Part shown: in pieces, positions 7,675 through 15,689 of the stretch
Numbering within the stretch: position 1 is the stretch's first letter
Layout of the letters: every line of letters starts with the position of its first letter
Assembly: GCA_015066565.1 (NCBI GenBank)
Contig: SVOB01000001.1
Coordinates: 1 to 64,000 of the forward strand
From: Oscillospiraceae bacterium
GTDB taxonomy: Bacteria; Bacillota; Clostridia; Oscillospirales; Acutalibacteraceae
Length of the DNA stretch: 64,000 nucleotides
Reading direction: 5' to 3'
Program-made: the position numbers and the translations under genes
Notes under the pieces: model-generated
What the model saw: the letters and a program-made list of their open reading frames with translations, nothing else
What the model was told of the DNA's origin: nothing
The model's database searches: none

Positions 7675-8601
7675 TTATTTCAAAAATCCGTTGATAATCT
7701 GTTCTTCGGCTTCCTGTTCGGTGAGTCCGAGGGTCATAAGTTTAATTATCTGTTCGCCTGCGATTTTACCGATTGCCGCTTCGTGAATAAGGGCGGCGTC
7801 AAGGTCATTCGCTTCAAGCTGGGGAACAGCAAGAATTTTCGCATTGTCCATTATAATTGCGTCACATTCCGTGTGGCCGTTGCACTTTGCGTTACCGACT
7901 ATTATCGAATCAAATTTCTGATATGAATTATCTCTCGCAACGCTTCTTGAAACAACGTCAGCGCTTGAATCCTCGCCGTTAAGACGGGTTGTGTAAACGC
8001 TCTCGGCTCTCTGGTCGCCGTGGGTCATAAGACGTTCTCTTACAACAAGCTTAGCGCCCTTGTCAAGCTCGGAAACTGTTGTGCGTACGGTACTGTCAAC
8101 GCCTTTAATCTGAACCATTTCCATTTCAACCGAGCTGTTTTCCTTCTGGTAAACCTCGGTCTGAGGGTTGAGAATTCTTTTGCCCGTACCCGTACCGCTT
8201 CCGTAATGCTTTTCAACATATTTTACCTTTGAGTTTTTACCGACAAAGAAGCGGTGAATACCGTCGTGCTGGCTGTCGTGTGCGCCGCAGTTGTCAATTC
8301 CGCAACCCGCGACAATTGTTACGTCACAGTTTTCGCCGATATAAAAATCGTTGTAAACCGTTTCTTTTATACCGCTTTCGCTGACAACAACGGGAATATG
8401 AACCGTTTCGCCGATTGTTCCGTCCTTGATGGTAATGTCGATTCCGGGTTTGTCGGTTTTTGACTGAATGTCAATGTTCGGCGTTGTGTTTCTCGCCGCG
8501 AGAGCCGAGTTCGCCCTGATATTATATGCGCCCGTAGGAATAGTATAGAGGTCTGCAATTTCCTGTAAGAGCTTCGCCTGAATATCGTTAACAAATTCCA
8601 T
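7675..8601 (-). CDS. SufB/SufD-family Fe-S scaffold (SmsB-like)
   Basis: 308 residues, much shorter than classical SufB (about 465) and matching the compact form found beside SufC in minimal SUF (SMS) systems. The beta-helix core contains a Cys-rich stretch (GCGIDNCGAHDSQHDGIH), NAKCNGHTECDAI, and the C-terminal LIHEAAIGKIAGEQI typical of SufB/SufD. It should form a complex with the SufC ATPase on which Fe-S clusters are assembled in the cytosol. The start overlaps the sufC stop by one base. No sufS, sufU or second sufB/sufD copy lies next to it. Confidence 0.85.
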   Translation of the reverse strand: MEFVNDIQAKLLQEIADLYTIPTGAYNIRANSALAARNTTPNIDIQSKTDKPGIDITIKDGTIGETVHIPVVVSESGIKETVYNDFYIGENCDVTIVAGCGIDNCGAHDSQHDGIHRFFVGKNSKVKYVEKHYGSGTGTGKRILNPQTEVYQKENSSVEMEMVQIKGVDSTVRTTVSELDKGAKLVVRERLMTHGDQRAESVYTTRLNGEDSSADVVSRSVARDNSYQKFDSIIVGNAKCNGHTECDAIIMDNAKILAVPQLEANDLDAALIHEAAIGKIAGEQIIKLMTLGLTEQEAEEQIINGFLK

Positions 8602-9338
8602 TACAGCGTACCTCCCTGTTCCATTTTAATACAAGCGCCGACAGCCGAAGCAGTTCCGAGCAAAGAGGGGAGTATATCGTCCTTTTTGCCGTGCTTCGAT
8701 ATTTTTCCGCTTTCAAGAACAATGATTTCGTCGGCAATATTAAGTATTCTTTCCTGATGGGAAATAATAATTATAGTGTTGTTTTCGCTTCTCATTTTCT
8801 CAAAAACGGTTATTAAATTATTGAAACTCCAAAGGTCAATTCCCGCTTCCGGCTCGTCAAAAACGCAAAGACGTGTTCCGCGGGCAAGAACAGTAGCGAT
8901 TTCAATACGCTTTAATTCACCGCCCGAAAGGCTCGCGTTTACCTCACGGTTAATATAATCCTTTGCGCAAAGACCGACCTTTGAAAGATATTCGCAGGCG
9001 TCGGCGATTGACAAATCCTTTTTGGAAGCGAGTCTTAACAGGTCAACAACCTCAATGCCCTTGAAGCGGACGGGCTGCTGAAAAGCGAAACTGATACCGA
9101 GGTTTGCCCTTTCGGTAATGCTTTTTTCGGTAATGTCCTCGCTGTCAAAATAAATCTGACCCGCAGTCGGCTTTTCAATACCCGCAATCAGTTTTGCGAG
9201 TGTACTTTTACCGCCGCCGTTGGGACCCGTAATGACAACGAGCTTGCCGTCGTCAATATTAAGTGAAATATCTTTGATTATTTCCTTCTGACCGTTATCC
9301 TGGGGAACGTCAAAGGAAAGGTTTTTAAGTTCAAGCAT
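8601..9338 (-). CDS. sufC: SufC-type Fe-S assembly ATPase (SmsC-like)
   Basis: 245 residues, an ABC ATPase with no membrane partner. Walker A is GPNGGGKSTLAKLIAG, the signature is LSGGELKRIEIA and Walker B is RLCVFDEPEAGIDLW, the E-A-G-I-D form typical of SufC. It powers conformational changes in the SufB/SufD-like partner during Fe-S cluster assembly. It is the first gene of a two-gene minus-strand operon with sufB. AAAGGAAT precedes the ATG. Confidence 0.92.
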   Translation of the reverse strand: MLELKNLSFDVPQDNGQKEIIKDISLNIDDGKLVVITGPNGGGKSTLAKLIAGIEKPTAGQIYFDSEDITEKSITERANLGISFAFQQPVRFKGIEVVDLLRLASKKDLSIADACEYLSKVGLCAKDYINREVNASLSGGELKRIEIATVLARGTRLCVFDEPEAGIDLWSFNNLITVFEKMRSENNTIIIISHQERILNIADEIIVLESGKISKHGKKDDILPSLLGTASAVGACIKMEQGGTL

Positions 9339-9373
9339 TTTTTAATTCCTTTGCTAATTTTTTTCAATAATAT

Positions 9374-9402
9374 ATATTATAGTATTTGACAGTATTTTTC
9401 AA
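9374..9402 (-). promoter_or_regulatory. Promoter of the sufCB operon
   Basis: On the minus strand, TTGAAA (9397-9402) and TAATAT (9374-9379) are separated by 17 bp. The divergent csoR promoter is about 35 bp further on. Confidence 0.6.
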
Positions 9403-9436
9403 GTTTTTAATAAAGAAAAATTTTTTTATTTTCCTC

Positions 9437-9465
9437 TTGAAATATACCCATAGGGGGTATATAAT
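9437..9465 (+). promoter_or_regulatory. csoR promoter with overlapping CsoR operator
   Basis: TTGAAA (9437-9442), a 17-bp spacer and TATAAT (9460-9465) form a canonical sigma-A promoter. The inverted repeat ATATACCC (9442-9449) and GGGTATAT (9455-9462), with centre ATAGG, fills the spacer and touches the -10. Its sequence matches CsoR-type operators (TACCC-GGGTA), so copper-free CsoR would block RNA polymerase directly. Confidence 0.85.
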
Positions 9466-9490
9466 GTTATATGTAAAGGAAGTGAAGAAA

Positions 9491-9784
9491 ATGCCCGAAT
9501 GTTGTGAAAGAAAAAAGCACAGAGACGAGAAGGAATATAAGGATTTAATAAACAGGCTCAACCGTATTGAGGGTCAGATAAGAGGAATTAAGGCTATGGT
9601 TGAAAAGGACGCTTATTGCCCGGATATTCTTACTCAGGTTTCGGCGGCTAACGCGGCGCTTAACAGCTTTAACAGAGTTCTTCTGTCAAACCATATTAAA
9701 TCCTGCGTAAAAAACGACGTTCTTGAGGGCAGGGATGAAACACTTGACGAGCTTGTTGCTACAATGCAAAAGCTAATGAAATAG
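9491..9784 (+). CDS. csoR: Copper-sensing transcriptional repressor CsoR
   Basis: 97 residues from the ATG at 9491, with AAAGGAAG 10-16 bases upstream. An earlier in-frame ATG (9464) lies inside the promoter -10 and cannot be the start. The protein is the all-helical CsoR/RcnR fold (NRLNRIEGQIRGIKAMV) with the Cu(I) ligands C43, H68 and C72 in the expected C-H-C spacing. Copper binding releases it from the operator at 9442-9462. It is followed 8 bases later by copA, its presumed target along with itself. Confidence 0.95.
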   Translation: MPECCERKKHRDEKEYKDLINRLNRIEGQIRGIKAMVEKDAYCPDILTQVSAANAALNSFNRVLLSNHIKSCVKNDVLEGRDETLDELVATMQKLMK

Positions 9785-9792
9785 AGGTATTT

Positions 9793-12288
9793 ATGGAACA
9801 GTTCAATGTAACGGGTATGAGCTGCGCCGCCTGCAGCGCAAGGGTTGAAAAGGCGGTTTCGGCGGTTGAGGGAGTTTCCTCAGTCTCGGTCAGCCTTCTT
9901 ACAAATTCAATGGGCGTTGAGGGTAACGCTTCGATAGAAAGCATTATTTCGGCGGTAGAAAAGGCGGGCTACGGCGCTTCGTTAAAGGGCGAAAAAAAGA
10001 ACAACGCAAGTGAGCCTGACGAATTAAAGGACACTCAGACGCCGCTTCTTATTAAGAGGTTTGTCGCGTCGCTTGTCTTTTTGCTCGTGCTTATGTATTT
10101 TTCAATGGGGCATATGTTTCACCTGCCTCAACCAATTCTTTTTCACGAAAACAAGGCGGCTTTAGGGCTTGTCGAAATGCTTTTGTCGGCGGTTGTTCTT
10201 GTTATCAATCAACGGTTCTTCATAAGCGGAACGAAGGGACTTATTCACCGCGCGCCGAATATGGACACGCTTGTTGCTCTCGGCTCGGCGGCTTCATTCG
10301 GCTGGAGTGTATATGTTCTTTTCAGAATGGTTGTCAACCCCGCTTTTACAGACCATTTTTATTTTGAAAGCGCCGCTATGATACTGGTGCTTATAACCGT
10401 GGGAAAAATTCTTGAATCCAAAAGCAAGGGCAGAACTACGGACGCGCTCAAATCTCTAATGAAAATTGCGCCTAAAACGGCTGTGATTATAAAGGACGGG
10501 GTTGAGCAGACCGTTCCTGCGGAAAAAGTCAGGGTAGGCGATATATTCGTAGTCCGTCCGGGTGATAATATCCCGGTTGACGGCGAGGTAATTGAGGGCA
10601 GTTCAGCCGTTGACGAATCTCACCTGACCGGAGAAAGTATTCCCGCAGACAAAAAAACGGGCGACAGCGTTTATGCCGCTTCGTCAAATAAATCGGGTTA
10701 TCTTAAATGCCGTGCGGTAAGGGTAGGCGAGGACACCTCGCTTTCACAGATTATAAATATGGTTTCCGACGCGGCGGCGACAAAAGCGCCGATAGCAAAA
10801 ATCGCCGACAGGGTTTCGGGCGTGTTTGTTCCGGTCGTTATTTCAATTGCGGTTATTACTTTTATAATCTGGATGATACTCGGTAAGGAAATATCGTTTT
10901 CTTTGGCGAGGGCGATTTCGGTGCTTGTTATAAGCTGTCCTTGCGCTCTCGGACTTGCAACCCCCGTTGCGATTATGGTCGGTAACGGCGTAGGCGCAAA
11001 AAACGGAATTCTTTTTAAAACCGCAGCCTCGCTTGAACAGACAGGCAAAACCCGGATTGCCGTCCTCGATAAAACGGGAACAATCACACTCGGTCAGCCT
11101 AAGGTTACGGATGTTTTTACTGCCGACGGCGTAAGCGAAAGCGACCTATTAAGTCTTGCTTATTCGCTTGAAAATAAGAGCGAACATCCGCTGGCAACTG
11201 CCGTTACCGAATATGCGAAAGAAAACGGGGCGTCACTTCTTGAAATAACCGACTTTGAAAACAAGGCGGGTAACGGAGTAGAGGGCGTTTATAACGGCGA
11301 AAAAATAATCGGCGCAAGCCTAAAATACGTTGAAGGTCTTGTTTCGGTTCCCGGCGAAATAAAAGAAAAATGCAACGACTTTTCTTCAAACGGAAAAACA
11401 CCGCTTCTGTTTTTGAAGAACGATATGCTGTTAGGTGTTATAGCGGTTGCCGATGTTATTAAGGAAGACTCTCCCGAAGCGATTAAACAGATGCAGAATA
11501 TGGGTATAAGGGTTATAATGCTCACGGGCGATAATCCGGTTACTGCGAACGCCATAGGCGAAAAGGTCGGTGTTGACAAGGTTATAGCGGGCGTTCTTCC
11601 CGACGGAAAGGAAAATGTTATTCGCTCTCTTAAAAACAGCGGACAGGTTATGATGGTCGGCGACGGAATAAATGACGCGCCTGCGCTTACAAGAGCCGAT
11701 ATAGGCGTAGCTATGGGCAGGGGAGCCGATATTGCTATTGACGCGGCTGACGTTGTTATAGTTCACGGAAGCCTTACGGATGTCGCTTCGGCAATTAGGC
11801 TGAGCCGTGCAACGCTTCGCAATATCAAGCAAAATCTTTTCTGGGCGTTCTTTTATAACGTAATCGGTATTCCGCTTGCCGCAGGCGCTTATATCGGTCT
11901 TTTCGGCTGGGAATTAAACCCGATGTTCGGCGCGGCGGCTATGAGCCTTTCAAGCTTTTTCGTTGTTTCAAACGCTTTGAGGCTGAATTTATTTAAGTTA
12001 AAAGACCCGAAAGGGGATAAGAAAATAAAAGCGGTTGAATTATCCTTTGATAACAAAACCGAAACGGAGGAAAAGAAAATGACAAAAACACTTTTAATCA
12101 ACGGTATGATGTGCGCTCACTGTGAAGCGGCGGTAAAAAAGGCGCTTGAAGAGGTTGACGGCGTAACCGAAGCTCAGGTAAGTCACGAAAAGGGAACTGC
12201 TGTAGTAACTCTTTCAAAGGATGTTGAAAACAGTATTCTTAAGACGGCTGTCGAAGATAAGGACTACGAGGTAACAGACATAAAATAA
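9793..12288 (+). CDS. copA: Cu(I)-translocating P1B-type ATPase with N- and C-terminal HMA domains
   Basis: 831 residues. An N-terminal HMA domain (CAAC, residues 11-14) precedes eight membrane helices and the P-type core: TGES (actuator), SCPCALGLATP (Cu-binding CPC), DKTGT (phosphorylated Asp), SEHPLA (nucleotide domain) and GDGINDAPAL (hinge). It exports cytosolic Cu(I). Unusually, a second HMA domain (GMMCAHCEA) is fused at the C-terminus, residues about 763-831. That segment has its own in-frame ATG with a good ribosome binding site (see the separate entry). It is co-transcribed with csoR. Confidence 0.96.
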   Translation: MEQFNVTGMSCAACSARVEKAVSAVEGVSSVSVSLLTNSMGVEGNASIESIISAVEKAGYGASLKGEKKNNASEPDELKDTQTPLLIKRFVASLVFLLVLMYFSMGHMFHLPQPILFHENKAALGLVEMLLSAVVLVINQRFFISGTKGLIHRAPNMDTLVALGSAASFGWSVYVLFRMVVNPAFTDHFYFESAAMILVLITVGKILESKSKGRTTDALKSLMKIAPKTAVIIKDGVEQTVPAEKVRVGDIFVVRPGDNIPVDGEVIEGSSAVDESHLTGESIPADKKTGDSVYAASSNKSGYLKCRAVRVGEDTSLSQIINMVSDAAATKAPIAKIADRVSGVFVPVVISIAVITFIIWMILGKEISFSLARAISVLVISCPCALGLATPVAIMVGNGVGAKNGILFKTAASLEQTGKTRIAVLDKTGTITLGQPKVTDVFTADGVSESDLLSLAYSLENKSEHPLATAVTEYAKENGASLLEITDFENKAGNGVEGVYNGEKIIGASLKYVEGLVSVPGEIKEKCNDFSSNGKTPLLFLKNDMLLGVIAVADVIKEDSPEAIKQMQNMGIRVIMLTGDNPVTANAIGEKVGVDKVIAGVLPDGKENVIRSLKNSGQVMMVGDGINDAPALTRADIGVAMGRGADIAIDAADVVIVHGSLTDVASAIRLSRATLRNIKQNLFWAFFYNVIGIPLAAGAYIGLFGWELNPMFGAAAMSLSSFFVVSNALRLNLFKLKDPKGDKKIKAVELSFDNKTETEEKKMTKTLLINGMMCAHCEAAVKKALEEVDGVTEAQVSHEKGTAVVTLSKDVENSILKTAVEDKDYEVTDIK
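12079..12288 (+). CDS. Probable internally initiated CopZ-like copper chaperone (in frame within copA)
   Basis: Codon 763 of copA is an ATG (12079) preceded by GGAGG at 12066-12070, 8 bases away, which is ideal initiation spacing inside a coding region. Translation from here gives a 69-residue protein, the normal CopZ length, containing a complete HMA domain (GMMCAHC, then a beta-alpha-beta-beta-alpha-beta pattern ending KDYEVTDIK). CopZ carries Cu(I) to CopA. The sequence supports a dual product: full-length CopA with a C-terminal HMA, plus a free chaperone. That free product is made is an inference. Confidence 0.6.
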   Translation: MTKTLLINGMMCAHCEAAVKKALEEVDGVTEAQVSHEKGTAVVTLSKDVENSILKTAVEDKDYEVTDIK

Positions 12289-12292
12289 TCGG

Positions 12293-12328
12293 TAATGCGG
12301 CGAAAAATTTCGCCGCATTAATTTTTTC
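12293..12328 (+). terminator. Intrinsic terminator after copA
   Basis: TAATGCGGCGAAA and TTTCGCCGCATTA form a 13-bp stem followed by ATTTTTT. Confidence 0.92.
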
Positions 12329-12349
12329 TAAAAAAGTTATTTATTCTTA

Positions 12350-12378
12350 TTGATTTTTTATTAAAAATGCAATAAAAT
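12350..12378 (+). promoter_or_regulatory. Promoter of the M28 peptidase gene
   Basis: TTGATT (12350-12355) and TAAAAT (12373-12378) with a 17-bp spacer, 35 bp before the start codon. Confidence 0.65.
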
Positions 12379-12412
12379 ATAAAGGTATATTAAAAACTCA
12401 GGGGGTATTGTT

Positions 12413-13819
12413 ATGAAAGAAGAAAACAGAAAATACGCCAAAGAAGCCTTTGATATAGTTGAACATGCCGCTCTTAATATCGGCTCGCGTTTGCCCGGTT
12501 CCAAGAACGAGCGCAAATTCCACGACTATATGGCTGATAAGCTTCGTGAAATCGGAATTACTCCTAAGCAGGAAGAATTTGCCGTTTCTCCCCGTTCGGG
12601 TATCGGCGGACTTCCCTATGCAGGCTATTTCGGAATTATTATGAGCTTGCTTATTTATTTTGCGCTTGATAATACTTATCTCTGGTATTTAATGGCGTTT
12701 GCAGGAATTATCTTTGTTGTATGGCTTGTTTCCTGCTGTTTCCTTTATAAGACATGGCTCGATATGTTCTTCCACAGGGAGATTTCAACGAATACATACG
12801 GCGAGCTTGTTCCCGAGGACGGCAAGTACGATTATACTATTATACTTTCCGGTCATACCGATACTTCCTGGTGCTGGAAACACTCTGAGCACGCTTCGCT
12901 TGATAAGGATAAGCCTTTAAAGGGCGTTATTGCAACTTACGGTAAAGTCGGCTTCGGCGCTGTTTGCGTATTTCTTGTTGTAGGAATTGCTATCGCTATG
13001 GCGGTTATTTACGGCGCGGCTCAGATTCCCGTTACTCTTGCCTATGAGCAGTCTGCTTTCGGCGGCGGCTTTACAGCCGATTGGGCGAGCAATATGTATA
13101 AATGGGCTGAAGCCATAATGAACAGAAACTCGTTTAAGATTTTCCACGTTGTTCTTTATGTTCTTCCGATTATTACCGCTATCGGCAGCAGCTTCGTTGC
13201 TATGTGGAACGATAAGAACGAGCAGAACGCTTCAAGAGGCGCTATGGATAACGCTACGGGTATCGCTTTAAGCTATGAGGTTATTAAATACTTTAAAGAG
13301 AATCCCGATAAAATGCCTAAAAACTGCCGTATAGTTGACCTTAACGTCGGTTCCGAGGAACCCGGACTTCGCGGCTCAATGGCGTTTACAAGAGCTCATA
13401 AGAACGACGATTTGACCGAGAACGCCTGGAATATCAATATCGACTCTGTTGCCGATAAGGATTATTTCGAGGTCGTTATTAAAGATGACTGGCAGGGTTG
13501 CCGCTTTGACGCAGACCTTGAAAGAATGTTTAAAGAAACCTTTAACGAGCTTGAAATCCCGTCAAAGAGCAAGAACCACTGTATCCATAATCCCGTCGGC
13601 GGTTGCGACTCAACGCCTATGACAAGAGCAGGCATCAAGTCCGTTACCTTTGCGGCTCAGAATCCAATGCTTACTTATTATTATCATACCTTCCACGATA
13701 TGCCCGACCGTTTTGACGTTGATACTGTAGGAACCGGTTTTGACGTAGTTCTCGGCGTAATCGAGAAGATTGACAAGTTCCAGCAGGAGATTGGATTTAA
13801 CGGTCCTCAGAAGAAATAA
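12413..13819 (+). CDS. Membrane-associated M28-family zinc aminopeptidase
   Basis: 468 residues. The M28 zinc ligands are visible in order: SGHTDTSW (His/Asp), GAMDNATGIA (bridging Asp), GSEEPGLRGS (catalytic and ligand Glu), NIDS and YYYHTFHDMPD (final His). Hydrophobic segments at about 63-110, 180-205 and 242-262 interrupt the peptidase fold, which is unusual for M28 and implies membrane attachment. It probably removes N-terminal residues from peptides; the substrate is unknown. Strong own promoter and CAGGGGGT ribosome binding site; it is monocistronic. Confidence 0.85.
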   Translation: MKEENRKYAKEAFDIVEHAALNIGSRLPGSKNERKFHDYMADKLREIGITPKQEEFAVSPRSGIGGLPYAGYFGIIMSLLIYFALDNTYLWYLMAFAGIIFVVWLVSCCFLYKTWLDMFFHREISTNTYGELVPEDGKYDYTIILSGHTDTSWCWKHSEHASLDKDKPLKGVIATYGKVGFGAVCVFLVVGIAIAMAVIYGAAQIPVTLAYEQSAFGGGFTADWASNMYKWAEAIMNRNSFKIFHVVLYVLPIITAIGSSFVAMWNDKNEQNASRGAMDNATGIALSYEVIKYFKENPDKMPKNCRIVDLNVGSEEPGLRGSMAFTRAHKNDDLTENAWNINIDSVADKDYFEVVIKDDWQGCRFDADLERMFKETFNELEIPSKSKNHCIHNPVGGCDSTPMTRAGIKSVTFAAQNPMLTYYYHTFHDMPDRFDVDTVGTGFDVVLGVIEKIDKFQQEIGFNGPQKK

Positions 13820-13838
13820 TTGGCAAAATAAACAAACC

Positions 13839-13880
13839 AAGCACCGCATTTTTGTGCAAAAAAATGTGGTGCGTTTGTTT
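13839..13880 (+). terminator. Intrinsic terminator after the M28 peptidase gene
   Basis: GCACCGCATTTTT and AAAAATGTGGTGC pair across GTGC, followed by GTTTGTTT. Its tail overlaps the -35 region of the next promoter. Confidence 0.8.
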
Positions 13881-13906
13881 ACTTTTCACGGAAAATGTGC
13901 TAATAT
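13878..13906 (+). promoter_or_regulatory. Promoter of the 47-residue peptide gene
   Basis: TTTACT (13878-13883), 17 bp, then TAATAT (13901-13906) preceded by TGC, giving an extended -10. Confidence 0.55.
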
Positions 13907-13964
13907 GAGTATGGTGAAAACCAATTTGAATTCAAATTTTCCAAAAAAAGAGGTGCACTAAACA

Positions 13965-14108
13965 ATGGATATGTCTTCAATCATCAAAACAATTACTGAT
14001 GTTCTCGTTGGTATTCCGGTAATCGGCGATATCGTCAAGATGATTATGGGTATGTTTGATAAGGGCGGCGACGATCAGCCCGCAGACGAGACTACAGACG
14101 GTGAGTAA
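13965..14108 (+). CDS. Small 47-residue amphipathic peptide, unknown
   Basis: This short frame has its own promoter, an AGAGGTG ribosome binding site (13950-13956) and an immediate intrinsic terminator, so it is a complete single-gene unit. The peptide starts MDMSSIIKTITDVLVGIPVIG, has a hydrophobic amphipathic stretch to about residue 31, and ends in an acidic tail (DKGGDDQPADETTDGE). It has no Cys and no obvious leader cleavage site. It could be a membrane-surface peptide or a small regulator; I do not recognise the family. An alternative start is the ATG at 13971. Confidence 0.65.
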   Translation: MDMSSIIKTITDVLVGIPVIGDIVKMIMGMFDKGGDDQPADETTDGE

Positions 14109-14124
14109 TTTTTAAAAATTGCAA

Positions 14125-14155
14125 AAGGGCGGTGTTTTCACCGCCTTTTTGTTTT
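14125..14155 (+). terminator. Intrinsic terminator after the small peptide gene
   Basis: GGCGGTG and CACCGCC with a TTTT loop, followed by TTTTTGTTTT. Confidence 0.9.
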
Positions 14156-14168
14156 ACGGGATATGTGT

Positions 14169-14774
14169 ATGAAAAGGTTTATTTCTTGTTTTCTTATTAT
14201 TTTATTTTGCGTTGCTCTTTTCCCGTCCTGTTCTAATCGGAAACAGGAAGGACCTACGATTTCGGTGACTCAGCCGATTACCGTTCCGGGTACAACCCAA
14301 AATACCGAACCTGCGTCGGAGCAGGTGAACGATAGTACAGACGAAGCTGTATCTCAGACAACTACAGTTCCTGCCGAAACCCCTACCGAGCAGGTAACCT
14401 CCGGTACGGAGAAAAGCGACAGAAAAATGGTTTTCAGTTCGGACCCGAATAACATTTTTATTTCGGCTGTTGTTAAAAAATATTCCGTAAACGCTTCAAA
14501 TCTTGTTGCCTATTATCTTGCGAGCGAGGATTCAAACGGAAATCTGGTTTACGAGTTCGACGGTACAATCGGTTCTGACGGCAGGCCTGTCAGAACAATA
14601 GAAACGCTTAAAAACATTTATGCTGTTTCCGCGCCGCCCGAGCTTATGGCAAAAAAAGCTTCCGGAACAGCGGCGGAAGGAAACGAATACGACGAAAGAG
14701 ATACAAGGCTCTGTCGCTATTTTACCGAATTTGTTGTGTTCAGGTTTTTCTCCGAGGAGCTTCAGAACGCGTGA
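14169..14774 (+). CDS. Putative lipoprotein, unknown function
   Basis: 201 residues from the ATG at 14169, since ACGGG (14156-14160) fits it better than the ATG at 14163. The N-terminus is a lipoprotein signal (KRF, hydrophobic stretch, then FPSC with Cys at about residue 20). A T/E/P/V-rich linker covers about 28-85. The C-terminal domain (about 87-200) contains YSVNASNLVAYYLA and an FDGTIGSDGRPVRTI segment. It is probably anchored outside the membrane. No family is recognised. Confidence 0.7.
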   Translation: MKRFISCFLIILFCVALFPSCSNRKQEGPTISVTQPITVPGTTQNTEPASEQVNDSTDEAVSQTTTVPAETPTEQVTSGTEKSDRKMVFSSDPNNIFISAVVKKYSVNASNLVAYYLASEDSNGNLVYEFDGTIGSDGRPVRTIETLKNIYAVSAPPELMAKKASGTAAEGNEYDERDTRLCRYFTEFVVFRFFSEELQNA

Positions 14775-14784
14775 AATTATTTTA

Positions 14785-14816
14785 AGGACGGATTCAAGTG
14801 AATCCGTCCTGTTTTC
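14785..14816 (+). terminator. Intrinsic terminator after the lipoprotein gene
   Basis: AGGACGGATTC and GAATCCGTCCT with loop AAGT, followed by GTTTTC. Confidence 0.85.
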
Positions 14817-14858
14817 ATATTTGTCCATTTTTATCCATATATTTTATTGGTGATAAAA

Positions 14859-15689
14859 ATGAATGAAAATGAATACGGCTTTAAAAGCTTTTCTTCCTTT
14901 GAGGAGAGAGAAAACCGAAGAAATCAGCAAAAAATCGGTGAAAACCGGAATGTCAGAAACGAGTTTCTTTTTAAAACTGTTGCTACTCAGTTCGTTGTCG
15001 GCGCTTTGCTTGTAGCCTCGCTTTTTGCCTTGAGAAGTCTCAGCCCGAACACTTTTGAGTATTTTAAAAATAAATATAATTCCCTTATGAAGCGGGATAT
15101 TACCTTTGAAGAGATGGCTTCGGCTTTTAAGAATATATCTTCTGTTCCGGAGAAAAAAGACGACAATATAGAAGAAAAAGCGGAAAAAGAAAAAGCGGAA
15201 ACAACTCAAGCAGGTACTCCCGAAGCCGCGGGCGGCGAGGATTTATTACAGGCGCAGGATAAAACTACCTTTTCGCCGGTTGTGGTCAGTGAAAACCTTG
15301 TTTCGCCGCTTGACAGCTTTACCGTTACAAGCAGGTTCGGTTACCGTGAAAACCCGATTTCAGGCAAATACGGCTTTCATACGGGGCTTGATATGGCGGC
15401 TGACGAGGGAACTGCAGTAAAGGCGGCTTATGCGGGCGTTGTAACTGAAACGGGCTTTAACGAAATACGAGGGAATTATGTCGTTATTGAACATTCCGAC
15501 AATACCGTCACCGCTTATTATCACTGCAAAAAGATACTCTGCGAGATAGACCAGAATGTAAGGCAGGGTCAGGTTATCGCCCTTGTCGGCTCTACGGGTT
15601 GGTCAACGGGACCGCATCTTCATTTTGAAATAAGAATAAACGGGGTCAACTGCAACCCCGAATATTTACTTAATGAAATTTCGGACTAA
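14859..15689 (+). CDS. spoIVFA: SpoIVFA-like M23-domain sporulation membrane protein
   Basis: 276 residues. An N-terminal cytosolic region rich in E/R/N precedes a single membrane helix (about 44-63), a linker with an E/K-rich coiled-coil-like stretch, and a C-terminal M23/LytM domain (about 154-270). The position just upstream of and overlapping a spoIVFB-like gene by 17 bases identifies it as SpoIVFA, which scaffolds and regulates SpoIVFB in pro-sigma-K processing. Unlike a purely degenerate LytM domain, it keeps FHTGLDMA and GPHLHFE, the usual zinc ligands. The ATG at 14859 follows GGTGAT; an upstream TTG/GTG is possible. Confidence 0.78.
   Translation: MNENEYGFKSFSSFEERENRRNQQKIGENRNVRNEFLFKTVATQFVVGALLVASLFALRSLSPNTFEYFKNKYNSLMKRDITFEEMASAFKNISSVPEKKDDNIEEKAEKEKAETTQAGTPEAAGGEDLLQAQDKTTFSPVVVSENLVSPLDSFTVTSRFGYRENPISGKYGFHTGLDMAADEGTAVKAAYAGVVTETGFNEIRGNYVVIEHSDNTVTAYYHCKKILCEIDQNVRQGQVIALVGSTGWSTGPHLHFEIRINGVNCNPEYLLNEISD

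Noticed and set aside
9386-9490. Longer N-terminus for CsoR
   Set aside because: The upstream in-frame starts lie before or inside the promoter and operator; only the ATG at 9491 has a proper RBS and matches the family.
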